Assembly (NCBI RefSeq): GCF_001655675.1
Contig: NZ_LYRP01000033.1
Location: forward strand, 310,001 to 374,000
Length of the DNA stretch: 64,000 nt
DNA from: Mangrovibacter phragmitis
GTDB lineage: Bacteria; Pseudomonadota; Gammaproteobacteria; Enterobacterales; Enterobacteriaceae
Reading direction: 5' to 3'
In this document: positions 17,948-27,486 of the stretch, piece after piece
Layout: every line of letters starts with the position of its first letter
How positions within the stretch are numbered: the first letter of the stretch is position 1
Translations under genes and position numbers: made by a program
The notes under the pieces: generated by a model
What the model saw: only the letters and a program-made list of their open reading frames with translations
Told to the model about the DNA's origin: nothing
Databases searched by the model: none

Positions 17948-19456
17948 ATGGCACAACCTCACCAGATTGAGATGCGTGGTATTTCCATCAGCTTTGGTGG
18001 TTTTAATGCCTTGCAGAGCGTGGATTTCACTCTTAGAGGCGGAAGTGTTCACGCGCTGACGGGGGCGAATGGTGCCGGAAAATCAACCCTTATGGCTGTG
18101 TTGTCTGGTATATGGGCGCAATATGAAGGGGCGATTTTGCTTGATGGTGAACCGGTGCAATTGCGTACACCGCGTGACGCAAAGCAACTGGGCATTCACC
18201 TGGTACAGCAGGAAGTGGATGTTGCGCTGGTACCCGGACTCAGCGTGGGTGAAAACATCATGCTTGACCACCTGGCGGCTCCCGGGCATGGGTTTAACTG
18301 GCGCGCTGTCTGGCAGCAGGCGCGCGAAGCACTGGCACAACTGGATATCAGCCTTAATGTAAAAAAAACCATTGAGCATTGCTCCCTTGCTGAGAAACAA
18401 CATGTGTTGCTCGCGCGTGCGCTGTCTCACCATTGCCGCTTTCTGATCCTCGATGAACCCACCGCTCCCCTTGACCAGCATGAAAGCGACCGCCTGTTTG
18501 CCGTGGTCCGGCGTCTTCAGGCTCAGGGGATTGGCGTGGTGTTTATCTCCCATCGCATTCATGAACTTAAAGCTATCTGCGACACGCTCACAGTATTACG
18601 TGATGGCCGCCTGGTTGAAACCGGGGCAATGGCATCGCTGTCTGGCGAGGAAGTGGTAGAGAAAATGCTGGGCCACACCCTGGATAACCTCTACCCGGAA
18701 CGGACCGGTGTGGCGGCAGATGCCCCTGTATTACTGGCGGTTGAAGGGCTGAATGATGAACATCTGTTACGCGATATCAGTTTAACCCTGCGCGAGGGGG
18801 AGATTCTGGGTATTGCCGGGCTGGCAGGCGCGGGTAAAACGGAATTGTGCAAAGCCTTATTTGGCGCTTCACCTTGCCAGGTGGCTCATGGGGTGTTGCG
18901 TGGTAAAACATGGCGGCCAGTAAGCCCGGCGCACGAAGTTTCTCGTGGCATAGCTCTGGTGCCGGAAGAGCGGCGCAAAGAGGGCATTTTTATTGATGAG
19001 CCGGTTGCCATGAATTTATCCGTCAGCGCGGATAAACACTTTTCCCGTGGCGGTTTGTTTGGTTTCGGTGCCGCCAGGCGCTGGGCAGAAGAAGTGATAG
19101 CGCGCCTTAGTGTGCGCACTCACGGGCCTGATCAGGTGTTACGGCGCCTGTCTGGTGGTAATCAACAAAAGGTAGCGATTGGTAAGTGGCTGAAAGGCAA
19201 CGCCGATGTACTGATTTTTGATGAACCCACTAAAGGGGTGGATGTCAGGGCTAAAACCGATTTGTTTACCCTGATATCCGGTCTTGCGGAGCAGGGAAAA
19301 GGGGTGATTTACGCCAGTGGCGAATTTGCCGAACTGGTTGGGTTGTGTGACCGAATTTGTGTGCTCTGGGATGGGCGTATTGTGGCGGAACTGGATAGTC
19401 GTGAGGCCAGCGAAGAAATTTTGTTGATGTATTCCACTGGAGGAACACCCGCGTGA
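17948..19456 (+). CDS. Sugar ABC importer, ATP-binding protein (RbsA/MglA type)
   Basis: 502 residues with two fused nucleotide-binding domains. N-terminal domain: Walker A GANGAGKST (about 40-48), a degenerate signature SLAEKQ, and Walker B FLILDEPTAPLD. C-terminal domain: GLAGAGKTEL, signature LSGGNQQKVAIGKWL, and Walker B LIFDEPTKGVD. This pairing of a weak first signature and a good second one is normal for carbohydrate-uptake-2 (CUT2) importers. It is first of three genes and overlaps the permease start by 4 bp (GTGA). Directly next to mtnK, so methylthioribose or a related pentose is the likely substrate (inference from context). Confidence 0.9.
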   Translation: MAQPHQIEMRGISISFGGFNALQSVDFTLRGGSVHALTGANGAGKSTLMAVLSGIWAQYEGAILLDGEPVQLRTPRDAKQLGIHLVQQEVDVALVPGLSVGENIMLDHLAAPGHGFNWRAVWQQAREALAQLDISLNVKKTIEHCSLAEKQHVLLARALSHHCRFLILDEPTAPLDQHESDRLFAVVRRLQAQGIGVVFISHRIHELKAICDTLTVLRDGRLVETGAMASLSGEEVVEKMLGHTLDNLYPERTGVAADAPVLLAVEGLNDEHLLRDISLTLREGEILGIAGLAGAGKTELCKALFGASPCQVAHGVLRGKTWRPVSPAHEVSRGIALVPEERRKEGIFIDEPVAMNLSVSADKHFSRGGLFGFGAARRWAEEVIARLSVRTHGPDQVLRRLSGGNQQKVAIGKWLKGNADVLIFDEPTKGVDVRAKTDLFTLISGLAEQGKGVIYASGEFAELVGLCDRICVLWDGRIVAELDSREASEEILLMYSTGGTPA

Positions 19457-20448
19457 GTAAAGCCCTGTCCCTTGAAGCGAAGGCCCCCGGGCGCCAGCGT
19501 CTGTTTGATTTTTTCTATAAGTGGGGAATGTTGCTCACTGTTGTGGCCCTGATTGGGTTATTTGGGCTAACGACAGATAACTTTCTCGACCCGCATAACA
19601 TTATCAATATTCTGCGTTCTATCGCTATCGTAACCGTGATTGCGGTGGGCGTGTCGTTGTCGCTGACTGTTGGCGGCTTTGATTTATCGGTGGGCTCGAC
19701 CGCTTCACTTGCCAATGCCCTGGTGATTTCCCTGTTTGTCTGGTACGGCTTTGACACAACGCAGGCGATAGTCATCACGCTGGCGTTGTGCTGCCTGGTT
19801 GGGTTGTTTAATGCCTTTCTGATTGTGGTTCTGAAAATTCCCGACATGCTGGCAACCCTTGCCAGTCTGTTTGTTATTCAGGGCGTGGCGATGACTTACA
19901 GCTACGGTGGTTCCATTACGGAGAATATGGTGCTGCCGAGTGGTGATATGGCGCAAGGCCTTATTCCGCCGGGCTTCAGCCAACTGGGCCAGGTGCCAGT
20001 CATCGTAATAATCATGCTGGTGGTTACAGTGGTGGCACAACTTGGCCTCTCGCTGACGACTCATGGCCGCCGGATGTATGCCATTGGAGGAAATCCGGAA
20101 GCAGCGAGGCTGTCTGGTATTCGCACCACACGCTACCGTGTGCTGGCGTATGTGCTGGCCTCGTTACTTGCCGGGTTGGGTGGGATTTTACTGGCGTCAC
20201 GCATTGGTTCAGCTCAGGTAAACGCAGGCAGTGGCTACCTGATGGACGCCGTGGCTGCCGCCTGGATAGGTTTTTCACTGGCAGGCTCAGGGAAACCCAA
20301 TGCGCTGGGAACCTTGCTGGGCGCCATCATTCTTGGTGTGCTGCAAAACGGGCTGGTGATGATCTCTGTACCGTATTACGCCATGGACATCATTAAAGGC
20401 CTGGTACTGGCAGGCGCTCTGGCCCTGACTTATATCCAGCGCCGTTAA
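19453..20448 (+). CDS. Sugar ABC importer, permease (RbsC type)
   Basis: 331 residues starting at GTG with GGAGG ahead, overlapping the ATPase stop. It is an inner-membrane CUT2 permease with about ten helices. RbsC-family hallmarks are LTVGGFDLSVGSTASLANALV, KIPDMLATLASLFVIQGVA, YAIGGNPEAARLSGI (the ATPase-contact EAA-like loop), and the C-terminal LGAIILGVLQNGLVM with IIKGLVLAGALAL. A single permease gene implies a homodimer. Confidence 0.92.
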   Translation: MSKALSLEAKAPGRQRLFDFFYKWGMLLTVVALIGLFGLTTDNFLDPHNIINILRSIAIVTVIAVGVSLSLTVGGFDLSVGSTASLANALVISLFVWYGFDTTQAIVITLALCCLVGLFNAFLIVVLKIPDMLATLASLFVIQGVAMTYSYGGSITENMVLPSGDMAQGLIPPGFSQLGQVPVIVIIMLVVTVVAQLGLSLTTHGRRMYAIGGNPEAARLSGIRTTRYRVLAYVLASLLAGLGGILLASRIGSAQVNAGSGYLMDAVAAAWIGFSLAGSGKPNALGTLLGAIILGVLQNGLVMISVPYYAMDIIKGLVLAGALALTYIQRR

Positions 20449-20524
20449 TCAGGCGAATTTTGTGTGGGGCAAACCTGCAACATATTGCACAACATCATCT
20501 AAAACAGACAGGAAACAGACAATA

Positions 20525-21595
20525 ATGAAAATGCTGAAGTACTCGTTAATTACCCTTGGGTTACTGGCTGGTACCGCCACCAGTTTTGCTGCCACACTTG
20601 CACCAGTGCCTGCGGCAATTGCAGACCACAATGGGCCAATAAGAATCGCGGTGATTCGTAATCTGGGCTCAGATGATAATACTTCGCAGTTTCTTGCCGG
20701 TGCCATTCAACAGGGCAAGAAGCTGGGGTTCAAAGTGACCGTGTTTCTAACCAATGGCGATGATGCGCGCTTTCAGGATTTTGTAAACCAGGCTATCAGC
20801 CAGAAATACGACGGGATTATCTTGTCTCAGGGCCGCGAACCTTATTCAACAGCACTGGTAAAACGTATTGTGGATAGCGGGATCAAAGTGTCAGTCTTTG
20901 ATACAGCGGTAACAGGTAACATTCCGGGTGTGACTGCCACCCAGCAGGATGATGCTTCACTGACGCGGCTCTCCTTTGGCCAACTGGTAAAAGACTTCAA
21001 TGGTAAAGCCAATATCATCAAGCTGTGGGTGGCCGGTTTCCCACCGATGGAGCGCCGCCAGGTTGAATACGAAAAAATGCGCAAAGACAACCCGGGGATC
21101 CATGAACTTGAATCCATTGGCGCAGTCTCTTCTGATGTGCAGGGCGATACGGCCAATAAAGTGGGCGCGGTGCTGGCGAAATACCCGAAAGGGAAAATTG
21201 ACGCAATCTGGGGTACCTGGGATGCGTTCAGCCAGGGGGCTTATAAAGCGCTGGAAGAGAATGGCCGTACTGAAATCAAACTGTACAGCATTGATGCGTC
21301 TAACCAGGATTTACAACTGATGCGCGAGGCCAACAGCCCGTGGAAAGTGACAGCAGCTGTTGACCCAAAACTGATTGGCGCTATCAATGTCCGTTTGGTT
21401 GCTTACAAAATTGCTGGCGAGCCGACACCGGCTACCTACGATTTTAAAGCTGCGGTAATTCCCCAGGCCTTGCTGGCAGGCCATTCGGGTAATGTGAATA
21501 TGGCATCCCTGAGTAAAATTATTCCAGGCTGGGGCCAGTCTCAGGACTTTATCGCTCCGTGGTTCGCCACGCTGGAAGCGAAGCAGCAAAAATAA
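20525..21595 (+). CDS. Sugar ABC importer, periplasmic binding protein
   Basis: 356 residues; CAGGAAACAG precedes the ATG. Signal peptide about 1-22 (LGLLAGTATSFA|A). The mature part is a type I periplasmic binding fold (Peripla_BP_4): IRIAVIRNLGSDDNTSQFLAGAIQQG, NQAISQKYDGIILSQG, and WGTWDAFSQGAYKALEENG are typical positions lining the sugar cleft. It diverges from RbsB and XylF, so ribose specificity is not indicated. A 12-bp tandem duplication (AAATAAGGCGTT twice) covers the stop codon and gives a second in-frame TAA. Confidence 0.88.
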   Translation: MKMLKYSLITLGLLAGTATSFAATLAPVPAAIADHNGPIRIAVIRNLGSDDNTSQFLAGAIQQGKKLGFKVTVFLTNGDDARFQDFVNQAISQKYDGIILSQGREPYSTALVKRIVDSGIKVSVFDTAVTGNIPGVTATQQDDASLTRLSFGQLVKDFNGKANIIKLWVAGFPPMERRQVEYEKMRKDNPGIHELESIGAVSSDVQGDTANKVGAVLAKYPKGKIDAIWGTWDAFSQGAYKALEENGRTEIKLYSIDASNQDLQLMREANSPWKVTAAVDPKLIGAINVRLVAYKIAGEPTPATYDFKAAVIPQALLAGHSGNVNMASLSKIIPGWGQSQDFIAPWFATLEAKQQK

Positions 21596-21645
21596 GGCGT
21601 TAAATAAGGCGTTAAAGAAGGCATATCGTTGCTGAAACCCGAATA

Positions 21646-21664
21646 CAGCCGCAATATGCGGCTG
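21646..21664 (+). terminator. Hairpin after the ABC importer operon
   Basis: A perfect 8-bp stem CAGCCGCA/TGCGGCTG with a 3-nt loop lies in the convergent gap between the importer and mtnK. There is no T-run, so it is a weak or factor-dependent end at best. Confidence 0.4.
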
Positions 21665-21885
21665 ACCAGGCCTCAGGTTATTCAGCCCTGTGATGTGTTG
21701 GTGGATGCGCAGCGAATATCTGCAGCACTGGCTGTAACGCCGGGCTGTCAATTTTCAGTACCTGGGCTGATTTCCGGTACGCCAGCGTTGATATCGTCTG
21801 GAGCGATGTTCACCGCAGTGGAGCAACATATTACTGCCAGAGGGAGAGAGCCATTGGTAAGTGACTCTCTTCACCCTGAACGGGG

Positions 21886-23085
21886 TTAACTGTACTGCCG
21901 CACCCGCGCGATAAACTCTTCCACGTTGTCAATTTTATCTGCAATCAGAATCAACGCCTTACCCAGTGCCAGCGCCTGGCGCTGGCAGGCAAGGCGCATG
22001 GCGTCATCGGTAATGGTGTCGATATCAGCTACATGGGATAACCCTACAGTGCGGCGGATAAGCTCCGTACCTGCATAGCCAATCGCATCGTGCCACACTT
22101 TGTTCAGGAACTGGCTGGTGTAACCGGGGCAACCCAGCGCCTGGTCACGGGTTTTCTCGCGCGCCAGTGCCTGGAAGCGCTCCGTAAAGGTGTGCCAAAA
22201 TTCGCAAATATCCGCCAGGCGTTGCTCGCGTGCATCGGCGGCTTCACGCAGCGGGAGCAAACCGGGTAATCCACAGTAATTGAGCAACAGGTTGCCAATT
22301 GCTGTACCCGGGTCAAACCCGGCGGGGCCGAAGAAACCAAATTCGGCATCAATGGCTTTAAGGCGGCCTTTGGCGACAAAAACAGAACCACTGTGGATGT
22401 CACCGTGCAGTAGTGCTTCCGCATGGGAGAAAAAGCGGTGTTTAAGGGCGCTCACAGCAAGCTTCAGGTCTGTGTCTTCACGCAGGGCGGCAACCTCGCT
22501 TTCCAGTGCCGCAGGGTAATTATTGCGTTCGTGCTGGCAGTACGGGTCGTTAAAAAACAGGTCTTCAGTGATTTCGCACATGTCCGGGTTAATAAACCGC
22601 GCGACTTCGGCTTTTTTCTGGTGCGGGTGCAGGTAAAAATCGGAAGTATGAAACAGCACCTGCGCCAGGTATTCACCTAACTGGCTGGCGGCCTGCGGAT
22701 AATATTCACCGCGAATCAGTTCGCCGCGCCAGATACGGTAACTGGATAAATCTTCCATCACCATGACGGCGAGTGCCGGGTCAAAGTGCAGAATATGGAC
22801 TGTATGTTGTGGGCAGTGCTGGTAGTGGGCAATAAGGGTTTCCGCTTCCAGGCGGGCGCGGTCGAGGGTTAATGGCCAGGATTCCCCTACGCAGCGCACA
22901 TAAGGTAACGCCTGTTTAACAATAATGCGGCTTATTCCTGCGTTGTCGAACACCTTAAACACCAGGTTAAGGTTACCGTCGCCCACTTCTTCAGCATGGG
23001 TCAGTGTTTCCGGGTTCGCCAGCCCACCATGTTGTTGAGCCCAGGCAACGGCGTCCCTGGCGGTAAAAGTGCGGTAGTGCGACAT
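21886..23085 (-). CDS. mtnK: 5-methylthioribose kinase MtnK
   Basis: 399 residues with GAGGAAAG before the ATG. It phosphorylates methylthioribose at C1 using ATP, the entry step of the plant-like/Klebsiella methionine-salvage route. The fold is APH/choline-kinase-like: [12 protein letters not shown] (nucleotide loop), [11 protein letters not shown], the catalytic [13 protein letters not shown] (about 229-241), and [16 protein letters not shown] (metal-binding Asp and Glu). [12 protein letters not shown] and the C-terminal tail are also MtnK-specific. It is divergent from mtnA across a shared MetJ operator. Confidence 0.96.
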   Translation of the reverse strand: MSHYRTFTARDAVAWAQQHGGLANPETLTHAEEVGDGNLNLVFKVFDNAGISRIIVKQALPYVRCVGESWPLTLDRARLEAETLIAHYQHCPQHTVHILHFDPALAVMVMEDLSSYRIWRGELIRGEYYPQAASQLGEYLAQVLFHTSDFYLHPHQKKAEVARFINPDMCEITEDLFFNDPYCQHERNNYPAALESEVAALREDTDLKLAVSALKHRFFSHAEALLHGDIHSGSVFVAKGRLKAIDAEFGFFGPAGFDPGTAIGNLLLNYCGLPGLLPLREAADAREQRLADICEFWHTFTERFQALAREKTRDQALGCPGYTSQFLNKVWHDAIGYAGTELIRRTVGLSHVADIDTITDDAMRLACQRQALALGKALILIADKIDNVEEFIARVRQYS

Positions 23086-23125
23086 GTGACTTCTTTCCTC
23101 TTCAGTTCTGGCATTCTGGTTAATA

Positions 23126-23149
23126 AGCCGTTCAGACGTCTATACATCC
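23126..23149. promoter_or_regulatory. MetJ operator between mtnK and mtnA
   Basis: Three contiguous 8-bp met boxes: AGCCGTTC, AGACGTCT and ATACATCC. The central one is a perfect consensus and the flanks match 5 of 8 each. MetJ with S-adenosylmethionine binds tandem boxes, so it should repress both divergent genes when methionine is plentiful. Confidence 0.75.
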
Positions 23150-23202
23150 GCTTTCCATCCTGACACAATAGAACACATCAACGCAACAAGGATTTAACTA
23201 AA

Positions 23203-24228
23203 ATGAATAATCTCCAGACCACCAGCTTGCGCATTGCCAACAACCAACTGTGGATCCTCGACCAGCAGGCCTTACCGCAACAGTCAAACTGGCTGGATGC
23301 CAGTACAGTCGAATTATTGGTGGGCCATATCCATGCTTTACGGGTGCGTGGTGCGCCCCTGATAGGGCTATCTGCCAGTCTGTTACTGGCTTCGCTGGCG
23401 GAACGTGGTGAGAGCCGTGAAAAGCTGGGGGCGGCGCTGGAAACATTACGCGCCGCCCGGCCAACAGCCGTTAACCTGATGAATAACCTCGACCGGATGA
23501 AACAGGCGCTGGGCCAGAGCGACTGGGCCGGTGCCCTGGTTAATGAAGCCTGGCGGCTGGTGGAGGAAGACAAACAACTGTGTGACGCTATTGCTCTGGC
23601 TGGCAGTAAGTTAGTTACGCCCGGCAGCCGCCTGTTAACTCATTGCAACACCGGTGGGCTGGCGACGGCAGGGTGCGGAACTGCGCTTGGGGTGATTCAC
23701 AAAGCCTTTCTGGCAGGCAATGTGCAGCAGGTTTGGGTGGATGAAACACGCCCGCTATTGCAGGGCGGGCGTTTAACCGCCTGGGAACTGGGAGAACTGA
23801 ATATTCCCTACCAACTGATTTGTGATTCCATGGCGGCCAGCCTGATGGCAAAAGGCGAGGTGGATGCTGTATGGGTGGGTGCTGACCGCATTGCCGCCAA
23901 TGGCGATGTGGCGAATAAAATTGGCACTTACAGCCTGGCGGTGCTGGCAAAGTACCACGGTATTCCGTTTTATGTTGCGGCACCGGTTACCACCCTGGAT
24001 TCATCCTGCCCGAATGGCGAGGCTATTCCTATTGAGCAACGGGCGGCAGTGGAAGTAACCGGCGTGGCAGGGAGTTTTGGCGCGGTGCAGTGGGCGCCAG
24101 CGAATGCGCAAGTTTGCAACCCGGCGTTTGATGTCACCCCGGCAGAACTGATTAGTGGCTGGGTACTGGACAGTGGCGTGATTACCCCGGAACAGGTGCG
24201 CGACGGGGTGTTTAAAGCTCAGGCCTGA
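23203..24228 (+). CDS. mtnA: 5-methylthioribose-1-phosphate isomerase MtnA
   Basis: 341 residues; AAGGA before the ATG. It converts methylthioribose 1-phosphate to methylthioribulose 1-phosphate. Family features of the eIF2B-like isomerases: [17 protein letters not shown] (phosphate-binding), [18 protein letters not shown] with the catalytic Cys (about residue 160), and [25 protein letters not shown] with the catalytic Asp (about 225-240). The C-terminal [17 protein letters not shown] segment is also standard. Followed by a convergent hairpin against mtnD. Confidence 0.96.
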   Translation: MNNLQTTSLRIANNQLWILDQQALPQQSNWLDASTVELLVGHIHALRVRGAPLIGLSASLLLASLAERGESREKLGAALETLRAARPTAVNLMNNLDRMKQALGQSDWAGALVNEAWRLVEEDKQLCDAIALAGSKLVTPGSRLLTHCNTGGLATAGCGTALGVIHKAFLAGNVQQVWVDETRPLLQGGRLTAWELGELNIPYQLICDSMAASLMAKGEVDAVWVGADRIAANGDVANKIGTYSLAVLAKYHGIPFYVAAPVTTLDSSCPNGEAIPIEQRAAVEVTGVAGSFGAVQWAPANAQVCNPAFDVTPAELISGWVLDSGVITPEQVRDGVFKAQA

Positions 24229-24236
24229 AGAGTGGC

Positions 24237-24265
24237 GCGGCCAGGTAACCAGTCAGCCTGGCCGC
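24237..24265. terminator. Convergent hairpin between mtnA and mtnD
   Basis: A perfect 9-bp GC-rich stem (GCGGCCAGG/CCTGGCCGC) with an 11-nt loop fills most of the 46-bp gap between the converging mtnA and mtnD genes. No T-run is present on either side. Confidence 0.5.
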
Positions 24266-24274
24266 AGGCAGGAT

Positions 24275-24817
24275 TCAGTCAATGCGCGGGTAAGTATCAG
24301 CAATAGGGTTACCGGTAAATTTTGCCACCCAGCCTTCCGGGTTATCAAAAATACGAATGGCGGTGAAATTGGGTTGTGAACCCATGTCGAACCAGTGTGG
24401 TGTGCCTGCGGGAACAGAAATTAAATCATTTTTTTCACACAAGACCTGGTAAACCTTGCCATTCAGGTGCAGGCAGAATAAACCCGCGCCTTCAACGAAG
24501 AAACGGACTTCGTCTTCACCATGAGTATGTTCAGCGAGAAATTTTTCCCGCAGCGCCGCTTTCTCCGGGTGACTGGCGCGCATGCTGATAACATCCCAGC
24601 TTTGGTAGTTTTTCTCGGCAACCAGCTTTTCAATTTCGTGCTGGTAGGCTGTCAGCACTGTTTCTGGTGTCGGCGCTTCTCCCAGTGGCTGGTTAGCTTC
24701 CCAGCGTTCAAAACGCACACCGGCGGCATTGAGTTGTTCGCGGATAGCCTCTGCGTCCTGGCTGTGCCAGAGCGCCTGGCTGGCATCGTTTTCGGAATAA
24801 ATGGTAAGTGTGCTCAT
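24275..24817 (-). CDS. mtnD: Acireductone dioxygenase MtnD (ARD)
   Basis: 180 residues. A cupin that oxidises the acireductone made by MtnC; the Fe2+ form yields the ketoacid precursor of methionine and the Ni2+ form yields CO, formate and methylthiopropionate. The metal ligands are all present: His97, His99 and Glu103 in [10 protein letters not shown], and His141 in PAGTPHWFD. It is the last gene of mtnB-mtnC-mtnD, starting 4 bp after mtnC. A nixA-type Ni transporter lies at the left end of the window, though no direct link is shown. Confidence 0.96.
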   Translation of the reverse strand: MSTLTIYSENDASQALWHSQDAEAIREQLNAAGVRFERWEANQPLGEAPTPETVLTAYQHEIEKLVAEKNYQSWDVISMRASHPEKAALREKFLAEHTHGEDEVRFFVEGAGLFCLHLNGKVYQVLCEKNDLISVPAGTPHWFDMGSQPNFTAIRIFDNPEGWVAKFTGNPIADTYPRID

Positions 24818-24821
24818 TCAG

Positions 24822-25502
24822 TTATGCCTCTGGGTTGATGGCGCTAAAGTCGCCAACCTGGGGGTGCTGGCTGGCGTTATCCGCCGCGCCACGAATCAGT
24901 TGTACGGTTTGCCAGCCTGCTTCGCGCGCGGCATCCAGCTCCTGGCGTATGTCTGATAAAAACAGTAATTCACCTGGTGCAAAACCCGTTTTGCGGGCGA
25001 TTGCCTGGTAAGAAGCTGTTTCCCGCTTGTGGCCAACATGTGTATCGAAATACCCGCTGAACAACGGCGTGATATCACCTGCGTCACTGTAACCAAACAG
25101 CAGTTTCTGCGCGGCGACAGAGCCAGACGAATAAACATATAACGCAATACCTGAAGCCTGCCATTTTTGCAGTGCTGGCAGCACATCCGGGTAGAGGTGA
25201 CCGGTGAAGTCACCTTGCTGATAACCGGTTTGCCAGATCATGCCTTGCAGGGCTTTGAGCGGGGTTGATTTGCGGTCTTCATCCATAAAGGCCAGAAGTG
25301 CGCTGACCACTTCGCGGGTAGTGGCTTGTGGCTGGCCGATTTCGTTGCGCACGGCATCCAGTTCAGCAGCAACATCGGGTTGTTGCTCATGGCTGGCAAT
25401 AAATGCAGCGAGATGCTGGCGTGCATAAGGGAATAATACATTGTGTACAAAGCGGATATCGCTGGTGGTGCCTTCTATATCCGTCACGATGGCTTTAATC
25501 AT
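24822..25502 (-). CDS. mtnC: Enolase-phosphatase E1, MtnC
   Basis: 226 residues. The ATG overlaps the mtnB stop (ATGA), which fixes the start. A HAD-family bifunctional enzyme: it enolises 2,3-diketo-5-methylthiopentyl-1-phosphate and then dephosphorylates it to acireductone. HAD motif I is [16 protein letters not shown] (nucleophile Asp9 with Glu11), motif [13 protein letters not shown], motif III Lys in [10 protein letters not shown], and motif [16 protein letters not shown]. Translational coupling with mtnB points to stoichiometric synthesis. Confidence 0.96.
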   Translation of the reverse strand: MIKAIVTDIEGTTSDIRFVHNVLFPYARQHLAAFIASHEQQPDVAAELDAVRNEIGQPQATTREVVSALLAFMDEDRKSTPLKALQGMIWQTGYQQGDFTGHLYPDVLPALQKWQASGIALYVYSSGSVAAQKLLFGYSDAGDITPLFSGYFDTHVGHKRETASYQAIARKTGFAPGELLFLSDIRQELDAAREAGWQTVQLIRGAADNASQHPQVGDFSAINPEA

Positions 25503-26113
25503 AATACCTCCAGGCGGCGGCGCAGTATTTCGCATTCAAATAAGAATTCCAGCCCTTCCAGATGGCGGCGGGCTTCCTGAACACTTCTTCCCCAGCAGGT
25601 CAGGCCGTGGCCGCGTAGCAGGAACCCCCATTGCAGGTCGTCTTTGCTGGTTTCCGAGTTAATTCGTTGCGCCAGTGCACTGATATCCTGGTTGTTATCA
25701 AACACCGGGAGTTGCAGGGCATCCAGGTGCGACGACTGGCCGCGCAGGGATTTTTGCATTTCGTAGCCCTGAAGTGTCAGGCGGTTGCCTTTGACCAGGC
25801 GAGATAACACGGTCGCGTTAACAGTGTGAACATGGAGAACCGCCTGTGCTTCAGGGAACAGGCGGTAAATAAGGGTATGCAGCCCGGTTTCCGCAGAAGG
25901 TGTACGCCCGGAGGGCGCGGTATTGTCGCCAATGTTGACCTGCAAAAAATCGCTTTCTGTCAGGCTGCCTTTATCTTTACCGGATTCACTCAGCCAGCAC
26001 CATTCGGAGTCCTGGCGCAAAGACATGTTGCCGCCAGTTGCGGGAGCCCAGCCTTTGGCACCGAGCCAGCGACAGGCCGCGACTAATTCCGCCAGTTGCA
26101 GTTGTTGTGTCAT
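25499..26113 (-). CDS. mtnB: Methylthioribulose-1-phosphate dehydratase MtnB
   Basis: 204 residues, class II aldolase/adducin fold. It dehydrates methylthioribulose 1-phosphate to the 2,3-diketo intermediate. Zinc ligands are in [14 protein letters not shown] (two His) and a third His in [19 protein letters not shown] near residue 28 and GYEMQKSL are substrate-site segments. It is the first gene of the mtnBCD operon, divergent from mtnE with met boxes between. Confidence 0.95.
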   Translation of the reverse strand: MTQQLQLAELVAACRWLGAKGWAPATGGNMSLRQDSEWCWLSESGKDKGSLTESDFLQVNIGDNTAPSGRTPSAETGLHTLIYRLFPEAQAVLHVHTVNATVLSRLVKGNRLTLQGYEMQKSLRGQSSHLDALQLPVFDNNQDISALAQRINSETSKDDLQWGFLLRGHGLTCWGRSVQEARRHLEGLEFLFECEILRRRLEVL

Positions 26114-26162
26114 TACGTTCCTTATTATGTGCAGGAGTTATTCGGGCATAACATTATTATTT

Positions 26163-26178
26163 GGACGTCTAAGCGTCT
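26163..26178. promoter_or_regulatory. MetJ operator between mtnB and mtnE
   Basis: Two adjoining met boxes, GGACGTCT (7 of 8) and AAGCGTCT (6 of 8), lie about 50 bp before mtnB and 80 bp before mtnE. Two boxes is the minimal MetJ site. Confidence 0.7.
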
Positions 26179-26254
26179 TGATTGCCAAATATTAACATCG
26201 TGTTATAGTTGCAGCAACACAAGCATTACAACAAAATACCGGAAAGGGGAGAGA

Positions 26255-27418
26255 ATGAAGAGTAGTAACCCTTTGATTCCAAAAAGTAAGTTACCAGCAT
26301 CGGGTGTCACTATTTTCACCCAGATGAGCGCTCTGGCACAGCTTCACCAAGCCATTAACCTGTCTCAGGGGTTCCCTGATTTTGACGGGCCTCGTTATTT
26401 ACAAGAGCGCCTTGCCTGGCATGTCGCCAGGGGAGCGAACCAGTATGCACCGATGACCGGGGCTCAGCCATTGCGTGAGGCGATTTCCCGCAAAACCGCT
26501 GAGTTGTATGGCTGGCTGCCGGATGCTGACAGTGAAGTCACCGTCACTGCCGGAGCGACAGAAGCCTTGTATGCAGCCATTACTGCATTAGTGCGCACCG
26601 GTGACGAAGTGATTTGTTTTGACCCCAGTTACGACAGCTATGCCCCGGCTATTGAACTGGCTGGTGGCGTGGTGAAGCGCCTGGCGTTACAGCCGCCGCA
26701 TTTCCGGGTGGACTGGGACGCATTCAAAAACATGCTTACGCCGAAAACCCGTATGGTTATCCTCAATACACCGCATAACCCCACCGCAACCCTGTGGCAA
26801 CAGAGCGATTTCGTCCAGTTATGGCAGGCTATTGCAGACCAGGAAATCTATGTGCTGAGCGATGAAGTGTATGAGCACATTTGTTTTGCGCCTGAAGGCC
26901 ATGCCAGTGTACTGGCGCATGAAGCGTTGCGTGAGCGCGCTGTGGCGGTATCGTCATTTGGTAAAACTTACCATATGACAGGCTGGAAAGTGGGCTACTG
27001 TGTGGCTCCTGCTGCCATCAGTGTGGAGATCCGTAAAATTCACCAGTACCTGACCTTTTCGGTGAATACTCCGGCACAACTGGCCCTGGCAGATATGCTG
27101 GAGGCAGAACCGGAACATTACCGTACACTGCCAGCGTTTTACCAGGCGAAACGTGACCGTTTTGTTAAGGCATTAGCTGCCAGCCGCCTGGAGGTTTTAC
27201 CCTGCAGTGGAACCTATTTCTTACTGGCGGATTACAGTGCCATTTCTGATATGGATGATGTGAGCTTTTGCCGCTGGTTAACGGCTGAACAGGGTGTGGC
27301 GGCAATACCGTTGTCTGTATTCTGTGCCGACCCGTTCCCCCATAAACTGATTCGCCTGTGCTTTGCCAAGCAGGAAGCAACGCTGGATGCGGCGGCAGAG
27401 CGTTTGGTGAAACTGTGA
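26255..27418 (+). CDS. mtnE: Methionine aminotransferase MtnE (YbdL)
   Basis: 387 residues (E. coli YbdL 386) with AAGGGGAGAG before the ATG; earlier in-frame codons would lie across the promoter. A class I PLP aminotransferase that converts 4-methylthio-2-oxobutanoate to methionine, the last salvage step. Features: SQGFPDFDGPRYLQERLA, TAGATEALYAAI, NTPHNPTATLW, SDEVYEH (Asp for the PLP pyridine N), SSFGKTYHMTGWKVGY (Schiff-base Lys), and the C-terminal RLCFAK with the carboxylate-binding Arg. E. coli keeps this gene as ybdL without the rest of the cluster. Confidence 0.95.
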   Translation: MKSSNPLIPKSKLPASGVTIFTQMSALAQLHQAINLSQGFPDFDGPRYLQERLAWHVARGANQYAPMTGAQPLREAISRKTAELYGWLPDADSEVTVTAGATEALYAAITALVRTGDEVICFDPSYDSYAPAIELAGGVVKRLALQPPHFRVDWDAFKNMLTPKTRMVILNTPHNPTATLWQQSDFVQLWQAIADQEIYVLSDEVYEHICFAPEGHASVLAHEALRERAVAVSSFGKTYHMTGWKVGYCVAPAAISVEIRKIHQYLTFSVNTPAQLALADMLEAEPEHYRTLPAFYQAKRDRFVKALAASRLEVLPCSGTYFLLADYSAISDMDDVSFCRWLTAEQGVAAIPLSVFCADPFPHKLIRLCFAKQEATLDAAAERLVKL

Positions 27419-27440
27419 TTGTTTTGGTGGTTGTAATATG

Positions 27441-27474
27441 AAAAACCTGGCGCCGGTAACAGCGCCAGGTTTTT
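27441..27474. terminator. Bidirectional terminator between mtnE and araE
   Basis: AAAAA then CCTGGCGC, loop CGGTAACA, GCGCCAGG and TTTTT: a perfect 8-bp stem flanked by A and T runs. It ends both converging genes. Confidence 0.92.
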
Positions 27475-27486
27475 GGGGGTGGGTTA

